Notes under the pieces: model-generated
The model's input: only the letters and a program-made list of their open reading frames with translations
The model's database searches: none
What the model was told of the DNA's origin: nothing
Part shown: positions 26,782 to 35,356 of the stretch, in pieces
Numbering within the stretch: the stretch's first letter is position 1
How the letters are laid out: every line of letters begins with the position of its first letter
Position numbers and translations under genes: made by a program
Source: Neobacillus massiliamazoniensis
GTDB taxonomy: Bacteria; Bacillota; Bacilli; Bacillales; Cytobacillaceae
DNA: 64,000 nucleotides
NCBI RefSeq assembly: GCF_001048695.1
Contig: NZ_CVRB01000002.1
Location: forward strand, 248,001 to 312,000
Direction: 5' to 3'

Positions 26782-27699
26782 TTAAACACGAGTCTCCGAG
26801 TACCGAATCTGTTCCTCACTTACTTCCCACAATCGCTTTGCGGCATCCATATTTTGAGCATGAATAGTTGGAATTGTAACTTGCATATCTGTGTAGTAAT
26901 GGCCATTGTGATCAGCAATTTCGTCTGTGTCCGCTAACCATACCAAAGTTTCAGCCCCTTTTTCAGGACTGCGGGAGAAGGGCTTCATCCCCGCCATCGT
27001 CATACGGGCCAATAGTCCGTTGTTCTGGTTAAAGTTTGTTGACACTAACCCCGGATCAAAGCAGTGGGCTGTGACTCCGCTTCCCTTAAGACGCTCTGCC
27101 AATTCAGCGGTGAAGAGGATGTTGGCAAGCTTTGTTTCCGCATAACGTAAAGTAGGGCCACCTACGATTTTTTTTGGAAAACTGTAGAGACGCTCAGCGC
27201 TTAGATCATCAAAATTTATCCCATTTTTGATCATCTTATGGCCATGGGATGCGGTTGTAATGACACGGGAATGCTCGTTTTCCTTTAGCCGATCCATAAG
27301 CAATTTCGTAAGTAGGAATGGAGCTAGATGATTAACAGCCCAGGTCATCTCCAAGCCATCTTCAGTAAGTTTTCTGGATATAAACATAGCTCCGGCATTG
27401 TTGATTAGGACGTCTATTTTTGAACATTTGGCCAGAATTTCGGCAGCAACATTGCGTATGGATTGCTGGGATGCCATGTCTGCTATGAACACATCAACAT
27501 TGGTTCTACCACCTGTTGAAGCCATGATTTGAGCCGCAACTTCATTCGCTTTGGCCAGATTCCGTGCAACGATTCCAAGGTTGGCTCCCCGGGCAGCTAG
27601 TTCTTTAGCAGCAGTTTGCCCAATTCCACTGGTTGCACCGGTAATCACTACGTATTTGTCTTTTACTATCCAATTTGATGTTTTCATTTTAACATCCAT
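26782..27699 (-). CDS. Short-chain dehydrogenase/reductase
   Basis: 305 residues with the complete SDR set: cofactor motif VVITGATSGIGQTAA near 19-33, LINNAGAMF at about 105, and active-site YAETKLAN (YxxxK) at about 183. The C-terminal half resembles retinol-dehydrogenase or WW-domain oxidoreductase-like bacterial SDRs; the substrate is unknown. The ATG at 27699 is preceded by AGGGG. It heads the SDR-TetR operon, with promoter and operator immediately upstream. Confidence 0.92.
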   Translation of the reverse strand: MDVKMKTSNWIVKDKYVVITGATSGIGQTAAKELAARGANLGIVARNLAKANEVAAQIMASTGGRTNVDVFIADMASQQSIRNVAAEILAKCSKIDVLINNAGAMFISRKLTEDGLEMTWAVNHLAPFLLTKLLMDRLKENEHSRVITTASHGHKMIKNGINFDDLSAERLYSFPKKIVGGPTLRYAETKLANILFTAELAERLKGSGVTAHCFDPGLVSTNFNQNNGLLARMTMAGMKPFSRSPEKGAETLVWLADTDEIADHNGHYYTDMQVTIPTIHAQNMDAAKRLWEVSEEQIRYSETRV

Positions 27700-27718
27700 C
27701 CCCTATGCCTGAATTATG

Positions 27719-27737
27719 AATGAATGATTCATTCATT
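27719..27737. promoter_or_regulatory. Putative TetR-type operator
   Basis: Perfect inverted repeat AATGAATGA-T-TCATTCATT, about 20 bases upstream of the SDR start codon. It resembles the TGAATGA/TCATTCA half-sites of Bacillus FadR boxes but is one base longer in the centre. Binding by the TetR protein encoded in the same operon is inferred. Confidence 0.75.
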
Positions 27738-27744
27738 TAATAAC

Positions 27745-27773
27745 ATTGTATGAATAATTTTGAAAAACTTGAA
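27745..27773 (-). promoter_or_regulatory. Putative promoter of the SDR-TetR operon
   Basis: Minus strand: TTCAAG (27768-27773), 17-base spacer, TACAAT (27745-27750). Transcription would start at the edge of the operator at 27719-27737, a classic position for repression. Confidence 0.55.
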
Positions 27774-27813
27774 CAGTTTTTTACTCAATATCTGATTTAT
27801 TTTAAAAATAAAA

Positions 27814-27836
27814 TAGACCGCCTTATGGCGATCCGA
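27814..27836 (-). terminator. Weak terminator-like hairpin after the YciI-like gene
   Basis: Minus strand GATCGCC-ATAA-GGCGGTC followed by TATTTTATTTTT, about 20 bases after the stop codon of the gene at 27853. Confidence 0.5.
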
Positions 27837-27852
27837 AATTTAATTTTCTTTT

Positions 27853-28146
27853 TTATTGCATATGCCCAGCTTTAAATGGATGAAGATCTGTATTTGTAAT
27901 GCCAGATTTGACAAGGGGATCATTTTGAAACATTTCGAAAGCTGATTCATATGACTCCGCTTGGTAAATTATTATTCCCATTGCTCCATCTGTACAAGCC
28001 CCGCTGAAAAATATCTTCCCTTCCGAAAATAACTGATTAACATAAGCAAAATGTTGAGCCATAACGGCCTTTTCTTCTTCCGTCATGTTCTGTAACCAGT
28101 TTTCTTTTTTCGGTATTGCGGTCTCCAAAAAATATAGTTGTTCCAT
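27853..28146 (-). CDS. YciI-family protein
   Basis: 97 residues, the size of a single YciI/dimeric alpha-beta barrel domain. Family features: the middle helix with H (VMAQHFAYVNQLFSEGKIFF), SGACTDGAMGIIIYQAES, and FEMFQNDPLVKSGI, the D-P block typical of YciI. The biochemical role of most YciI proteins is unknown. It stands alone, with the 45-residue gene upstream on the same strand. Confidence 0.85.
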   Translation of the reverse strand: MEQLYFLETAIPKKENWLQNMTEEEKAVMAQHFAYVNQLFSEGKIFFSGACTDGAMGIIIYQAESYESAFEMFQNDPLVKSGITNTDLHPFKAGHMQ

Positions 28147-28188
28147 TTTAATTTCTCCTTTACCTTTTGATCTGTCATGTATTATTAA

Positions 28189-28222
28189 TAAAAAAAGCTT
28201 TACTTATTATTAAAAGTAAAGC
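28189..28222 (-). terminator. Intrinsic terminator of the 45-aa gene
   Basis: Minus strand GCTTTACTT / AAGTAAAGC around an A/T loop, followed by TTTTTTTA, 24 bases after the stop codon at 28246. Confidence 0.8.
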
Positions 28223-28245
28223 ACCAGATGTTTTCATATTCAACT

Positions 28246-28383
28246 TTAATCTTGATCTTTTTCGTATGCAATTACTACTACTTCCTTGTTAGCTTGTTCA
28301 CTTAATTTTTCTTCTAATGATTTGATTTCACTTACCAAATTAGACGAAAGCTCGGCAGCAATATATTGATTTTCTGGATTCAT
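28246..28383 (-). CDS. Small hypothetical protein (45 aa)
   Basis: Too short to stand out, but well supported. AAGGAG lies eight bases before ATG 28383 (another ATG two codons earlier is too close to the site), and a dedicated terminator follows. The protein begins MNPENQYIAAELSSN and has an amphipathic helix SEIKSLEEKLSEQANKE and an acidic end VVVIAYEKDQD. No family recognised. Confidence 0.7.
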   Translation of the reverse strand: MNPENQYIAAELSSNLVSEIKSLEEKLSEQANKEVVVIAYEKDQD

Positions 28384-28498
28384 TTTCATCTCTCCTTTTT
28401 CGTATTATTTCTTGTCCCAGACTTCTCTATTCATATTACCGAGTTTCATTTTGGCTAGAGAACAAGATGAAGTGTCTAAAAATTCATAAGCACAGGTT

Positions 28499-28905
28499 TT
28501 ACGTTCACGAAAACGAGAAAAAAGTGGGGATCAGTGAACGTAGATGAGTTCTACGTTCACGAAAAGGAGTCCAAAGCGGGGTCCTGTTCACGTAGACGGG
28601 TTTTACGTTCACGAAAGGGAGTTCAAAGCGGGGTCCTGTTCACGTCGACGGGTTCTACGTTCACGAAAATGAGTACAAAGCAGGAACCTATACACGTAGA
28701 CGGGTTCTACGTTCACGAAAAGGAGTCCAAAGCGGGGTCCTGTTCACGTAGACGGGTTCTACGTGGACGAAAATGAGTACAAAGCAGGGACCTATACACG
28801 TAGACGGGTTCTACGTTCACGAAAATGAGTACAAAGCGGGGACTTGTGCACGTAGACAGGCTCTACGTTCACGAGAACTAGAAAAAGTATACCAACCGTG
28901 AACGT
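28499..28905. repeat. Tandem array, 52-bp unit, eight copies
   Basis: ACGTTCACGAAAA-type landmarks start at 28501, 28553, 28605, 28657, 28709, 28761, 28813 and 28865, exactly 52 bases apart. Each unit contains the inverted repeat ACGTAGA-CGGGT-TCTACGT, so every repeat can fold into a 7-bp hairpin, and a variable central block (GGAGTCCAAAGCGGGGTCC or GAGTACAAAGCAGGRACC). Degenerate copies extend to about 28970. The array lies between the 45-aa gene and the 3' end of the GTPase gene. Confidence 0.93.
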
Positions 28906-29017
28906 AAAGCGTCTGCAGATCGAAAACTGGAAAATAGATAAAACCCGGTCACGTAAATTTACACACTCATAGGTTTCGGACACGATCACCCCATCTTCGC
29001 CCCATAAATCCATCAAA

Positions 29018-29046
29018 AAAAGGAAGATGACAGTCATCTTCCTTTC
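29018..29046. terminator. Terminator hairpin after the GTPase gene
   Basis: Near-perfect palindrome AAAGGAAGATGAC / GTCATCTTCCTTT, ten bases downstream of the stop codon of the minus-strand GTPase gene. The A-rich flank provides the U-run on that strand. Confidence 0.8.
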
Positions 29047-29055
29047 TCGGGTCTA

Positions 29056-31800
29056 TTAATAAACTGTCTGCATACCTTTCCCTGCCACAGTCATCCATTC
29101 AAATTGGCGCAGTCTTACCTCGAACAGTGTTAACGGGTCGCGGAACAGTTCGGGATTGGTGTTCATCTTGCTAAGCATTTCCTTATTATTCGAGATTTCT
29201 ATCCTTGCCTCGTCAGCTGCTTGATTTAACACTTTTAGTGGCTGTCTGAAAAATAGGGTTGTGTCCCTATCCAGTGCCCTTTCAAACAATTCAAACTGCT
29301 GGAAAAAGCGTTTGTTGACCTCTGAGACAGCTTCCGAATAATCCTCGTTTTCAACAAAGGCTTGGTATTTATGGAACAGCATGGTTTTATTTTGCGATAG
29401 GGCTCCAAGCAGCCTTCCTGCACTTTTTAGCAGGAATTGCGATGGAGTTCGCCGCATCATAATATTGACTGGGTCGAATGGGATACTCGTTGTCATCCGG
29501 TCGGTGTCGCGACTCCAATCATCAAGTACCTTGTAGTCACAATCCGGACTGATTCGCTCTGCCCCGTACATATTATTAAGCCCTTCACTCATCTCAACTA
29601 AAAAGGCTTGGCTATCGTCAAATTCCCCTTTTGCTTGCTGAATCCAGCCTTGAAGAGCGGTAAAATATTTAGGTAGAACATCATTGTTCAAGTGGTCTTG
29701 AATTCTCTTGTTCATTTCATCATTCAGTTCAATATGGATTTTACTAAAATCGCTCTTTTCACTGATTAATTTTGAACATTCCTTTAGCATATTTGGAATG
29801 ACGTCAGAAATCTCTTTTTGCAGGGAATCTTTAATGGAGCGATAGGCCTTTGTAATCGACGATGTTTTTTCTGACTCGATATCCTTCAGCTGATTGATGG
29901 CACCATTTAACCTCATTAACAGATCCTCGTTCCAACGAACCGATTCTATTAATTGGTTTTCCACGTCAATTCGCTTCTGCAAAAGACTCGTAATCGTGGT
30001 TCGAATGAAATAGAGTAATTTTGATAGCCTTTTATCTTCGATATTTCTCATCTGTTTAATAGACGAAACAAAACCCTTTAAGTCCGCTAATGACTGGCCG
30101 TTATTCTTTTTCGACGAAAAAGCAAAGACTTTAGCGTTCGGCAAAATAGAAGCTATTTCCCTCTTTGTTTCCTTAACTATATAGGCAGCATCCTGTTCAT
30201 TTGCAATGGTGTCCATTTTATTCAAGAGAAAATGAATCGGAATATCTGGAGCAAGAGTCTGCATTTGTGAAACAATTTCCTGCTCTTTATCTGAGAATGG
30301 GTCATTGGCATCGAGCACAAAAAGAATCGTGTCCGCTACATGCAAATAATTAAAAATATCTTTTCGGTCATAATGACTTCCATTAAAACCTGGAGTATCA
30401 AGAATCGCTAATTGATTTTCGTATAAAAATGGTGTTGGTTGTCTAAATTCAATCATCGACTCAAGAGCATTCCGGCGCCGATCCATTCTTGCCTGGAATT
30501 CGGCGAAACCTGAAAGGTCCGTTATTCCTTGATCACTTATTTCTGAAATTTGAAGCTCTTCACTGTCACTAAACATCACCATCGATGTGGTTGGGCTATC
30601 CTGCAGTTCTTCACCAATGATCATGTTAATGAATGAGGACTTGCCGCTACCACTGTACCCAGTGACAAACAGGTGATGGGAATCGAAATCAATTAATTGA
30701 TCAACAATCCAAATTAGGCGATTATGCTCACCCATATCATGCGCCACTGCCCACTTCATTATCGCTTCAAACAGTGTCAGGCACTCCTCCAGTTCATCGA
30801 AACTGTGTTCCGTTTGAGCAATTAGCTTGTCGGCCTCCTCCACAATTGCGACGCTGATACTTACTGGAAAAAGCTCATTCCATGATAAGACAGCTGCTCC
30901 TGCAACTACAGAATCGCTTAACCTTAGCCAATTCGTTAATAGGTCAGGAATAAACTCCTCCACCTGCTTAATCAAATACCTTCCATCTATGAACTGATCA
31001 TATGTTTCTTTATGAAGACGAGAAAGCTCTGGCCAAGCCTCCTCATGGTTCATCTCAAAATTTAATAGAATATAATTAATCTCTTTTAACCAGGCAAAAA
31101 AGGATCCTTCATATTCGTAGCTCCTCCATAAGGAAGAAGCAAGTCCCTCAAACTCCAATTGATCAACGCTAAACAATTCGATTAAGGCCTGGGAAAAATA
31201 ATTTGGTGCGTGATTTTTCGTAACGCCCTGATCCACATATAAATGTAAAATTTGAAACCAATTTAACGATCCTGTACGTTTTGCTTCATTGACCGCTAGT
31301 TCAATCGCATTTTCCCAGTCATTCTGCTCTTCAAAAAAGGCCCTGGCCCTTTCGGTGACATTTGGATAGTCCGGATTGGAGACTATCGTTTTTTTAATGA
31401 TTTTCACAGCTGAATCAACTTTTCCTCGTGCGATATATAAAGAAAACAGCTTTAGGGCTACTTCCGTCTGTAAAGTAAGGTTATCAGTATCAATCGCTAA
31501 ATAAAGATCTTCGGCGTTTGGCAAAATACCTGATTCATAATAAGCATCAGCGATATTTTTCTTCGCCCAAGGTGATAGTTCATTGGTTACATTTTCCCAT
31601 TTAAAAATCGCTGCTTCATAATCTTTATGATGAAAATACACTTCTCCCTGTGCAAATCGGATCGGTGATAAGTCAGGAATATCCTTTTGGAGTTCCTCCT
31701 GATAGGCATCGCCAATAACATGAATAGGGTGGATCCCTTCATGTTCGTTTATGAACATTTTATAGTATGTCTTGCCGATGAATTGCTCTTCTATTGTCAT
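29056..31800 (-). CDS. TPR-containing dynamin-like GTPase (914 aa)
   Basis: The first 370 residues are helical with TPR-like units (IRFAQGEVYFHHKDYEAAIF, AKKNIADAYYESGILPNAED). A dynamin-type GTPase follows: G1 VTGYSGSGKSSFINMI near residue 383, a conserved TS region (SPTTSMVMF), G3 ILDTPGFNG near 468 and G4 FLLNKMD near 527. The remaining 380 residues are long helices with coiled-coil character (RIDVENQLIESVRWNEDLLM, LKDIESEKTSSITKAYR), as in the stalk of bacterial dynamin-like proteins. There is no evident membrane helix. Bacterial dynamins remodel or protect membranes, for example during phage attack; this protein's task is unknown. ATG follows GGGGGG. The gene stands alone. Confidence 0.85.
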   Translation of the reverse strand: MTIEEQFIGKTYYKMFINEHEGIHPIHVIGDAYQEELQKDIPDLSPIRFAQGEVYFHHKDYEAAIFKWENVTNELSPWAKKNIADAYYESGILPNAEDLYLAIDTDNLTLQTEVALKLFSLYIARGKVDSAVKIIKKTIVSNPDYPNVTERARAFFEEQNDWENAIELAVNEAKRTGSLNWFQILHLYVDQGVTKNHAPNYFSQALIELFSVDQLEFEGLASSLWRSYEYEGSFFAWLKEINYILLNFEMNHEEAWPELSRLHKETYDQFIDGRYLIKQVEEFIPDLLTNWLRLSDSVVAGAAVLSWNELFPVSISVAIVEEADKLIAQTEHSFDELEECLTLFEAIMKWAVAHDMGEHNRLIWIVDQLIDFDSHHLFVTGYSGSGKSSFINMIIGEELQDSPTTSMVMFSDSEELQISEISDQGITDLSGFAEFQARMDRRRNALESMIEFRQPTPFLYENQLAILDTPGFNGSHYDRKDIFNYLHVADTILFVLDANDPFSDKEQEIVSQMQTLAPDIPIHFLLNKMDTIANEQDAAYIVKETKREIASILPNAKVFAFSSKKNNGQSLADLKGFVSSIKQMRNIEDKRLSKLLYFIRTTITSLLQKRIDVENQLIESVRWNEDLLMRLNGAINQLKDIESEKTSSITKAYRSIKDSLQKEISDVIPNMLKECSKLISEKSDFSKIHIELNDEMNKRIQDHLNNDVLPKYFTALQGWIQQAKGEFDDSQAFLVEMSEGLNNMYGAERISPDCDYKVLDDWSRDTDRMTTSIPFDPVNIMMRRTPSQFLLKSAGRLLGALSQNKTMLFHKYQAFVENEDYSEAVSEVNKRFFQQFELFERALDRDTTLFFRQPLKVLNQAADEARIEISNNKEMLSKMNTNPELFRDPLTLFEVRLRQFEWMTVAGKGMQTVY

Positions 31801-32062
31801 TGTTTTCCCCCCTCACAACCACTTCTTTGTCATCATATGGAAAATAGGCATATTTATTCCTTATACCATTCGAGTCATGGTTATATTTTTAGTCCTAATA
31901 TATCAATTTTAACAAAGCACTTTTTTAAAAGGATGTCAGATTTATTTCATTTTGTAAACAATTTGTCTTTATTATAAAAAAACCTCCTAAAACTTTACAG
32001 ATACTTCCGTTTTTAACCTTTTGTAAAGTATAATAGGATCAAATACATAAGGAGTTTTTAAT

Positions 32063-32569
32063 GTGGAAAAAGATCAAGCTGAATTCTTATCCAATTGCAT
32101 TGAAAAAACAGATTCACCTACATATGAGATAAAGAAATTAAAAACGGTTGGCGGCAGCTTGCCAAAATTCCATCAGTGGACCAATAGAAAACAAACCTTA
32201 TCAGCCTATGAGGTCAAACGAATTGATAGCGATACAAGCTATTTCTTTCTATTCATTGATTGGCATCGTAATGATAACTATTATTTAGTAATTTATGCTC
32301 ATGATAAAACAACGACAATTGCCGAGATTCGGCCAATCAAGGAAATTGAAGGGATCCCCCACCTTGTGTGGACGTACAAGCCATTTAAACGAGACGGGAA
32401 AAATGACCAACGAAAGGCCTACTTTAAACAAATGTTTGGTTCGACAACTGTTGAAATTAAACTGCCATCATCAAGCTCGGAAGTGGAAGGTTTTTTCAAT
32501 CAGTTGTTTCAGCTCTGTCAAAATCGGATAAAAGCGGACCGAATTGTTGAAGTATTTGATTTTGATTAA
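32063..32569 (+). CDS. Hypothetical protein divergent from the dynamin-like GTPase (168 aa)
   Basis: GTG start, eight bases after AAGGAG; an overlapping ATG two bases earlier is in another frame and leads nowhere. A soluble, mixed alpha-beta protein with aromatic-rich strands (DTSYFFLFIDWHRNDNYYLV) and a basic loop (KPFKRDGKNDQRKAYFKQM). No family recognised. The region between it and the divergent GTPase (31801-32062) contains no other gene. A functional link to the GTPase is possible but rests on adjacency only. Confidence 0.75.
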   Translation: MEKDQAEFLSNCIEKTDSPTYEIKKLKTVGGSLPKFHQWTNRKQTLSAYEVKRIDSDTSYFFLFIDWHRNDNYYLVIYAHDKTTTIAEIRPIKEIEGIPHLVWTYKPFKRDGKNDQRKAYFKQMFGSTTVEIKLPSSSSEVEGFFNQLFQLCQNRIKADRIVEVFDFD

Positions 32570-32571
32570 AA

Positions 32572-32602
32572 ACAAAGGAGGAGGCTAGAACAGCCTCCCC
32601 GA
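32572..32602 (-). terminator. Intrinsic terminator of the amino-acid ABC operon
   Basis: Minus strand GGAGGCT-GTTCT-AGCCTCC followed by TCCTTTGTTTTT, just after the stop of the ATPase gene. It overlaps the end of the convergent 168-aa gene's transcript. Confidence 0.75.
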
Positions 32603-32605
32603 CGT

Positions 32606-33328
32606 TTATAAAACTTTGCTTAAAAATGCTTTCGTACGCTCTTCTTTCGGGTTTTCGAATAGATCTTTCGGGATATTTTCTTCAACAATTAGGCCGTCGT
32701 CCATAAAAATAACACGGTCCCCTACTTCTCTCGCAAACCCCATTTCATGGGTTACCACAATCATCGTCATGCCTTCTTTGGCTAATTGCTTCATTACCTC
32801 TAATACCTCACCTACCATCTCCGGGTCAAGTGCCGATGTAGGCTCATCAAAGAGCATAATCTTCGGTTCCATCGCAAGGGCTCTCGCAATCGCAACCCGC
32901 TGTTTTTGCCCACCTGATAAGGAATCCGGAAAGGCTTCCGCTTTTTCCTCTAACCCAACTTTTCTTAAAAGCTCCAAACCTTTTAGCTTCGCATTTTCTA
33001 TTGGGACATTTCTCACTTTCATTGGTGCAAGCATAATGTTTTCCATGACCGTTTTATGGGGAAAAAGATTGAACTGTTGAAATACCATTCCAACTTCAGT
33101 TCGGATTTTATTGATATTCGTCTTTTTATCTACTACGTCAATCCCTTCAATGTAGACATGCCCATCTGTAATTGTTTCTAGCATATTAATGCAGCGGAGA
33201 AAAGTAGACTTTCCAGAGCCTGATGGTCCAATCACTACGACTACTTCCTGGGGCTTGACCGACAGATTAATATTTTTAAGAACCTCATTTGTACCAAAGG
33301 ATTTTTTTAAACCTTTCACTTCAATCAT
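32606..33328 (-). CDS. Amino-acid ABC transporter, ATP-binding protein
   Basis: 240 residues, the standard polar-amino-acid (GlnQ/ArtR-type) length. Walker [16 protein letters not shown] (about 33-47), Q-loop [10 protein letters not shown], signature [16 protein letters not shown] (about 135) and Walker [15 protein letters not shown] are intact. It powers import by the neighbouring permease and binding protein. Its start overlaps the permease stop by four bases, so translation is coupled. Specificity (glutamine, arginine or related) cannot be set from sequence. Confidence 0.95.
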   Translation of the reverse strand: MIEVKGLKKSFGTNEVLKNINLSVKPQEVVVVIGPSGSGKSTFLRCINMLETITDGHVYIEGIDVVDKKTNINKIRTEVGMVFQQFNLFPHKTVMENIMLAPMKVRNVPIENAKLKGLELLRKVGLEEKAEAFPDSLSGGQKQRVAIARALAMEPKIMLFDEPTSALDPEMVGEVLEVMKQLAKEGMTMIVVTHEMGFAREVGDRVIFMDDGLIVEENIPKDLFENPKEERTKAFLSKVL

Positions 33329-33981
33329 TCAGTCGCTAACCTTCTTTCAAATCGAGATAACAAGTAGTTTAATGATAGTGTTAACAAAAGATAGATCACC
33401 GCAGTAGTAAGATACGGCTCCCATGGGCGATAATACTGCCCCTGCATCGCCCTTCCCCAATACATAAGCTCCGGGGCTGCAATAATAGCTGCTAGCGAAG
33501 AATCTTTAATTAAAACAATAAACTCATTACCTAGCGGCGGAATCATCCTTTTAAAGGCCTGTGGTAGAATGACATACCGCATCGCCTGGACATGCGTCAT
33601 TCCTAAGGAACGGGCAGCTTCCATTTGCCCCCTATCAATAGATTGAATCCCCGCGCGAAAAATTTCCGCCACATAGGCTGCTGAGTTTAAGGAAAGCGCG
33701 ACAATTGCAGCCAGAATCGCATTTGTTGTCCCTATTAACAGTGGGATGACACCGAAATGAATCAATAATATTTGAACCAATAATGGGGTACCGCGAAATA
33801 TATTAATATACCATTTAAATGGCAGCGCAGCGATTGGCCTTTTCATCATTTTACCTAATCCAATTAACAGGCCAAGAACAGTTCCGAAAATAATCGCTGC
33901 AATGGAAAAACCAATAGTAAGTAATGTTCCCTTTGCAAAAAAAGGAGCATACTCAGCTATCAAATCCCAACGAAAATCCAT
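33325..33981 (-). CDS. Amino-acid ABC transporter, permease protein
   Basis: 218 residues with five or so membrane helices and the HisMQ-type EAA loop ([39 protein letters not shown]) near residues 95-135, which docks the ATPase. Only one permease gene is present, so the channel is probably a homodimer, as in ArtPQR-type systems. A strong hairpin at 34043-34079 separates it from the binding-protein gene. Confidence 0.94.
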   Translation of the reverse strand: MDFRWDLIAEYAPFFAKGTLLTIGFSIAAIIFGTVLGLLIGLGKMMKRPIAALPFKWYINIFRGTPLLVQILLIHFGVIPLLIGTTNAILAAIVALSLNSAAYVAEIFRAGIQSIDRGQMEAARSLGMTHVQAMRYVILPQAFKRMIPPLGNEFIVLIKDSSLAAIIAAPELMYWGRAMQGQYYRPWEPYLTTAVIYLLLTLSLNYLLSRFERRLATE

Positions 33982-34036
33982 TATGAGATCCCCCTAATAA
34001 ATAATCCTTTGAGTTATTTGGTATCATGTTTAGATT

Positions 34037-34080
34037 GAAAAAAATTGCGTAACTACTTATGTTTAAGAGTTACGCAATTG
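34037..34080 (-). terminator. Intra-operon terminator between binding-protein and permease genes
   Basis: A perfect 12-bp stem (AATTGCGTAACT / AGTTACGCAATT) runs into seven T on the minus strand, after the binding-protein gene and before the permease. Partial termination here would make more binding protein than membrane components, a common arrangement for ABC importers. Confidence 0.85.
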
Positions 34081-34183
34081 TAATTTTTTGAAGATAGTAT
34101 AAGACTTTAACTTCGAGAATTGTCTAGATCAGACGCCCAGCGATTAATGGACTTCTCTAAACGGGAGCCTTCTGCTTTTCTCA

Positions 34184-34987
34184 CTATTGATGTTCTTTTA
34201 AAGTTTTTAAATCCAGCTTCGTATTAAGCCATTTCTTATATATTTTTTCATAAGTTCCGTTCTCAACTACTTTTTTAATAGCCTTGTCAAAATCAGCTTT
34301 TAGCTTGCTTCCCTTTGGTAACAGGATGCCATAGAACTCTTTTTGAAATGTAGTATCGTCTTCAATGAATTTGAAATTGTCCTTTGGATTATTTTTAATA
34401 TAAGTTTCAATTACTGTATTATCGGATACGACAGCATCTGCCCCGCCACCTTTTAGTTCAAGAATAGCAAGATTGTTACTTTCGAATTTTTTAAGTTTAT
34501 TATTGTTTTTGCCAATAAGTGCTTCAACCGCATCCTGACCTGTCGTACCATTTTGCACGGCAATCACTTTACCCTTCAAATCTTGTGCGTTCTTAATATC
34601 GCTTTTCTTAGGCACCATAATTTCGTTTTTAGATAAAAAGTATGGGATAGTAAAATCATAAGTTTGTTTTCGATCATCTGTGATGGTGATGGAAGAAATG
34701 GCAGCATCCGCTGTTTTCCCTTTAATTTCAACAAATAACGGATCCCAGCCAACGTGCTCAACCTTTACATCATACCCTGCTTCCTTTGCAACAGCTTTAA
34801 CGAAATCAACATCAAATCCTACTACTTCTCCTTTATCCTGGTATTCAAACGGGGCATACGTTGCATCGGTAACGATTCTTAAGGTCTTCTTTTCACCGCT
34901 ACCACTTGTAGTACTTGTACCACATGCTGAAAGAACAAAGAGTAATGAAAAGACAATCATCGTTGTGACAATTTTAAACTTCTTCAT
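34184..34987 (-). CDS. Amino-acid ABC transporter, substrate-binding lipoprotein
   Basis: 267 residues. Lipoprotein signal IVFSLLFVLSACGTS with lipobox cysteine near residue 22, then a family 3 solute-binding domain: LRIVTDATYAPFEYQDKGEV, VGFDVDFVKAVAKEAGYDVK, ITDDRKQTYDFTIPYF and LKGKVIAVQNGTTGQDAVE. These motifs are shared with GlnH, ArtP and related polar amino acid receptors. The protein would sit on the outer face of the membrane and deliver its ligand to the permease. No TnrA box was found in front of it. Confidence 0.94.
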   Translation of the reverse strand: MKKFKIVTTMIVFSLLFVLSACGTSTTSGSGEKKTLRIVTDATYAPFEYQDKGEVVGFDVDFVKAVAKEAGYDVKVEHVGWDPLFVEIKGKTADAAISSITITDDRKQTYDFTIPYFLSKNEIMVPKKSDIKNAQDLKGKVIAVQNGTTGQDAVEALIGKNNNKLKKFESNNLAILELKGGGADAVVSDNTVIETYIKNNPKDNFKFIEDDTTFQKEFYGILLPKGSKLKADFDKAIKKVVENGTYEKIYKKWLNTKLDLKTLKEHQ

Positions 34988-35225
34988 TTTTGACCCCCTA
35001 ATTCTTTTCTTGTTATTTTTTGAATTTTATCAATATTTCGATTATAATATATTTGCCATATTATTCAATATTTTAAATCTATTACTAAATTAATATGGTA
35101 AATAAATATATAATTATTATTTTTTATGTTATTTTCACTTCTATTATTCTATTTTTTTAATTCCAATATTTTCAAGTATTATTAATATAAGAGTTTCGAA
35201 TTGACTGAACAAAGTAAAAAAATCG

Positions 35226-35242
35226 TGTGAACTTTCCTAACA
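35226..35242. promoter_or_regulatory. TnrA/GlnR box upstream of tnrA
   Basis: TGTGA-ACTTTCC-TAACA matches the TGTNA-N7-TNACA consensus exactly. It lies 115 bases before tnrA, as expected for autoregulation. Confidence 0.8.
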
Positions 35243-35356
35243 AATAAAATGACAAAATTTAAATTCTTGGATACTTTAATCTATAAATAAAATGAAATAT
35301 TAGTTCAAAAAAATGATATAAAATCTAGGGATAACAGGGTGTGGTGAAGGGAGAAA

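Noticed and set aside
28534-28776. An open frame with repeated KESKAGSCSRRRVL
   Set aside because: It reads through the 52-bp array, which is not a multiple of three; no start site and no conserved domain.
28499-28905. CRISPR array
   Set aside because: Whole 52-bp units repeat, including the parts that would be spacers, and no cas genes are present. The same holds for the 51- and 21-bp arrays.
34988-35225. TnrA box for the amino-acid ABC operon
   Set aside because: No TGTNA-N7-TNACA match was found in the A/T-rich region before the binding-protein gene.
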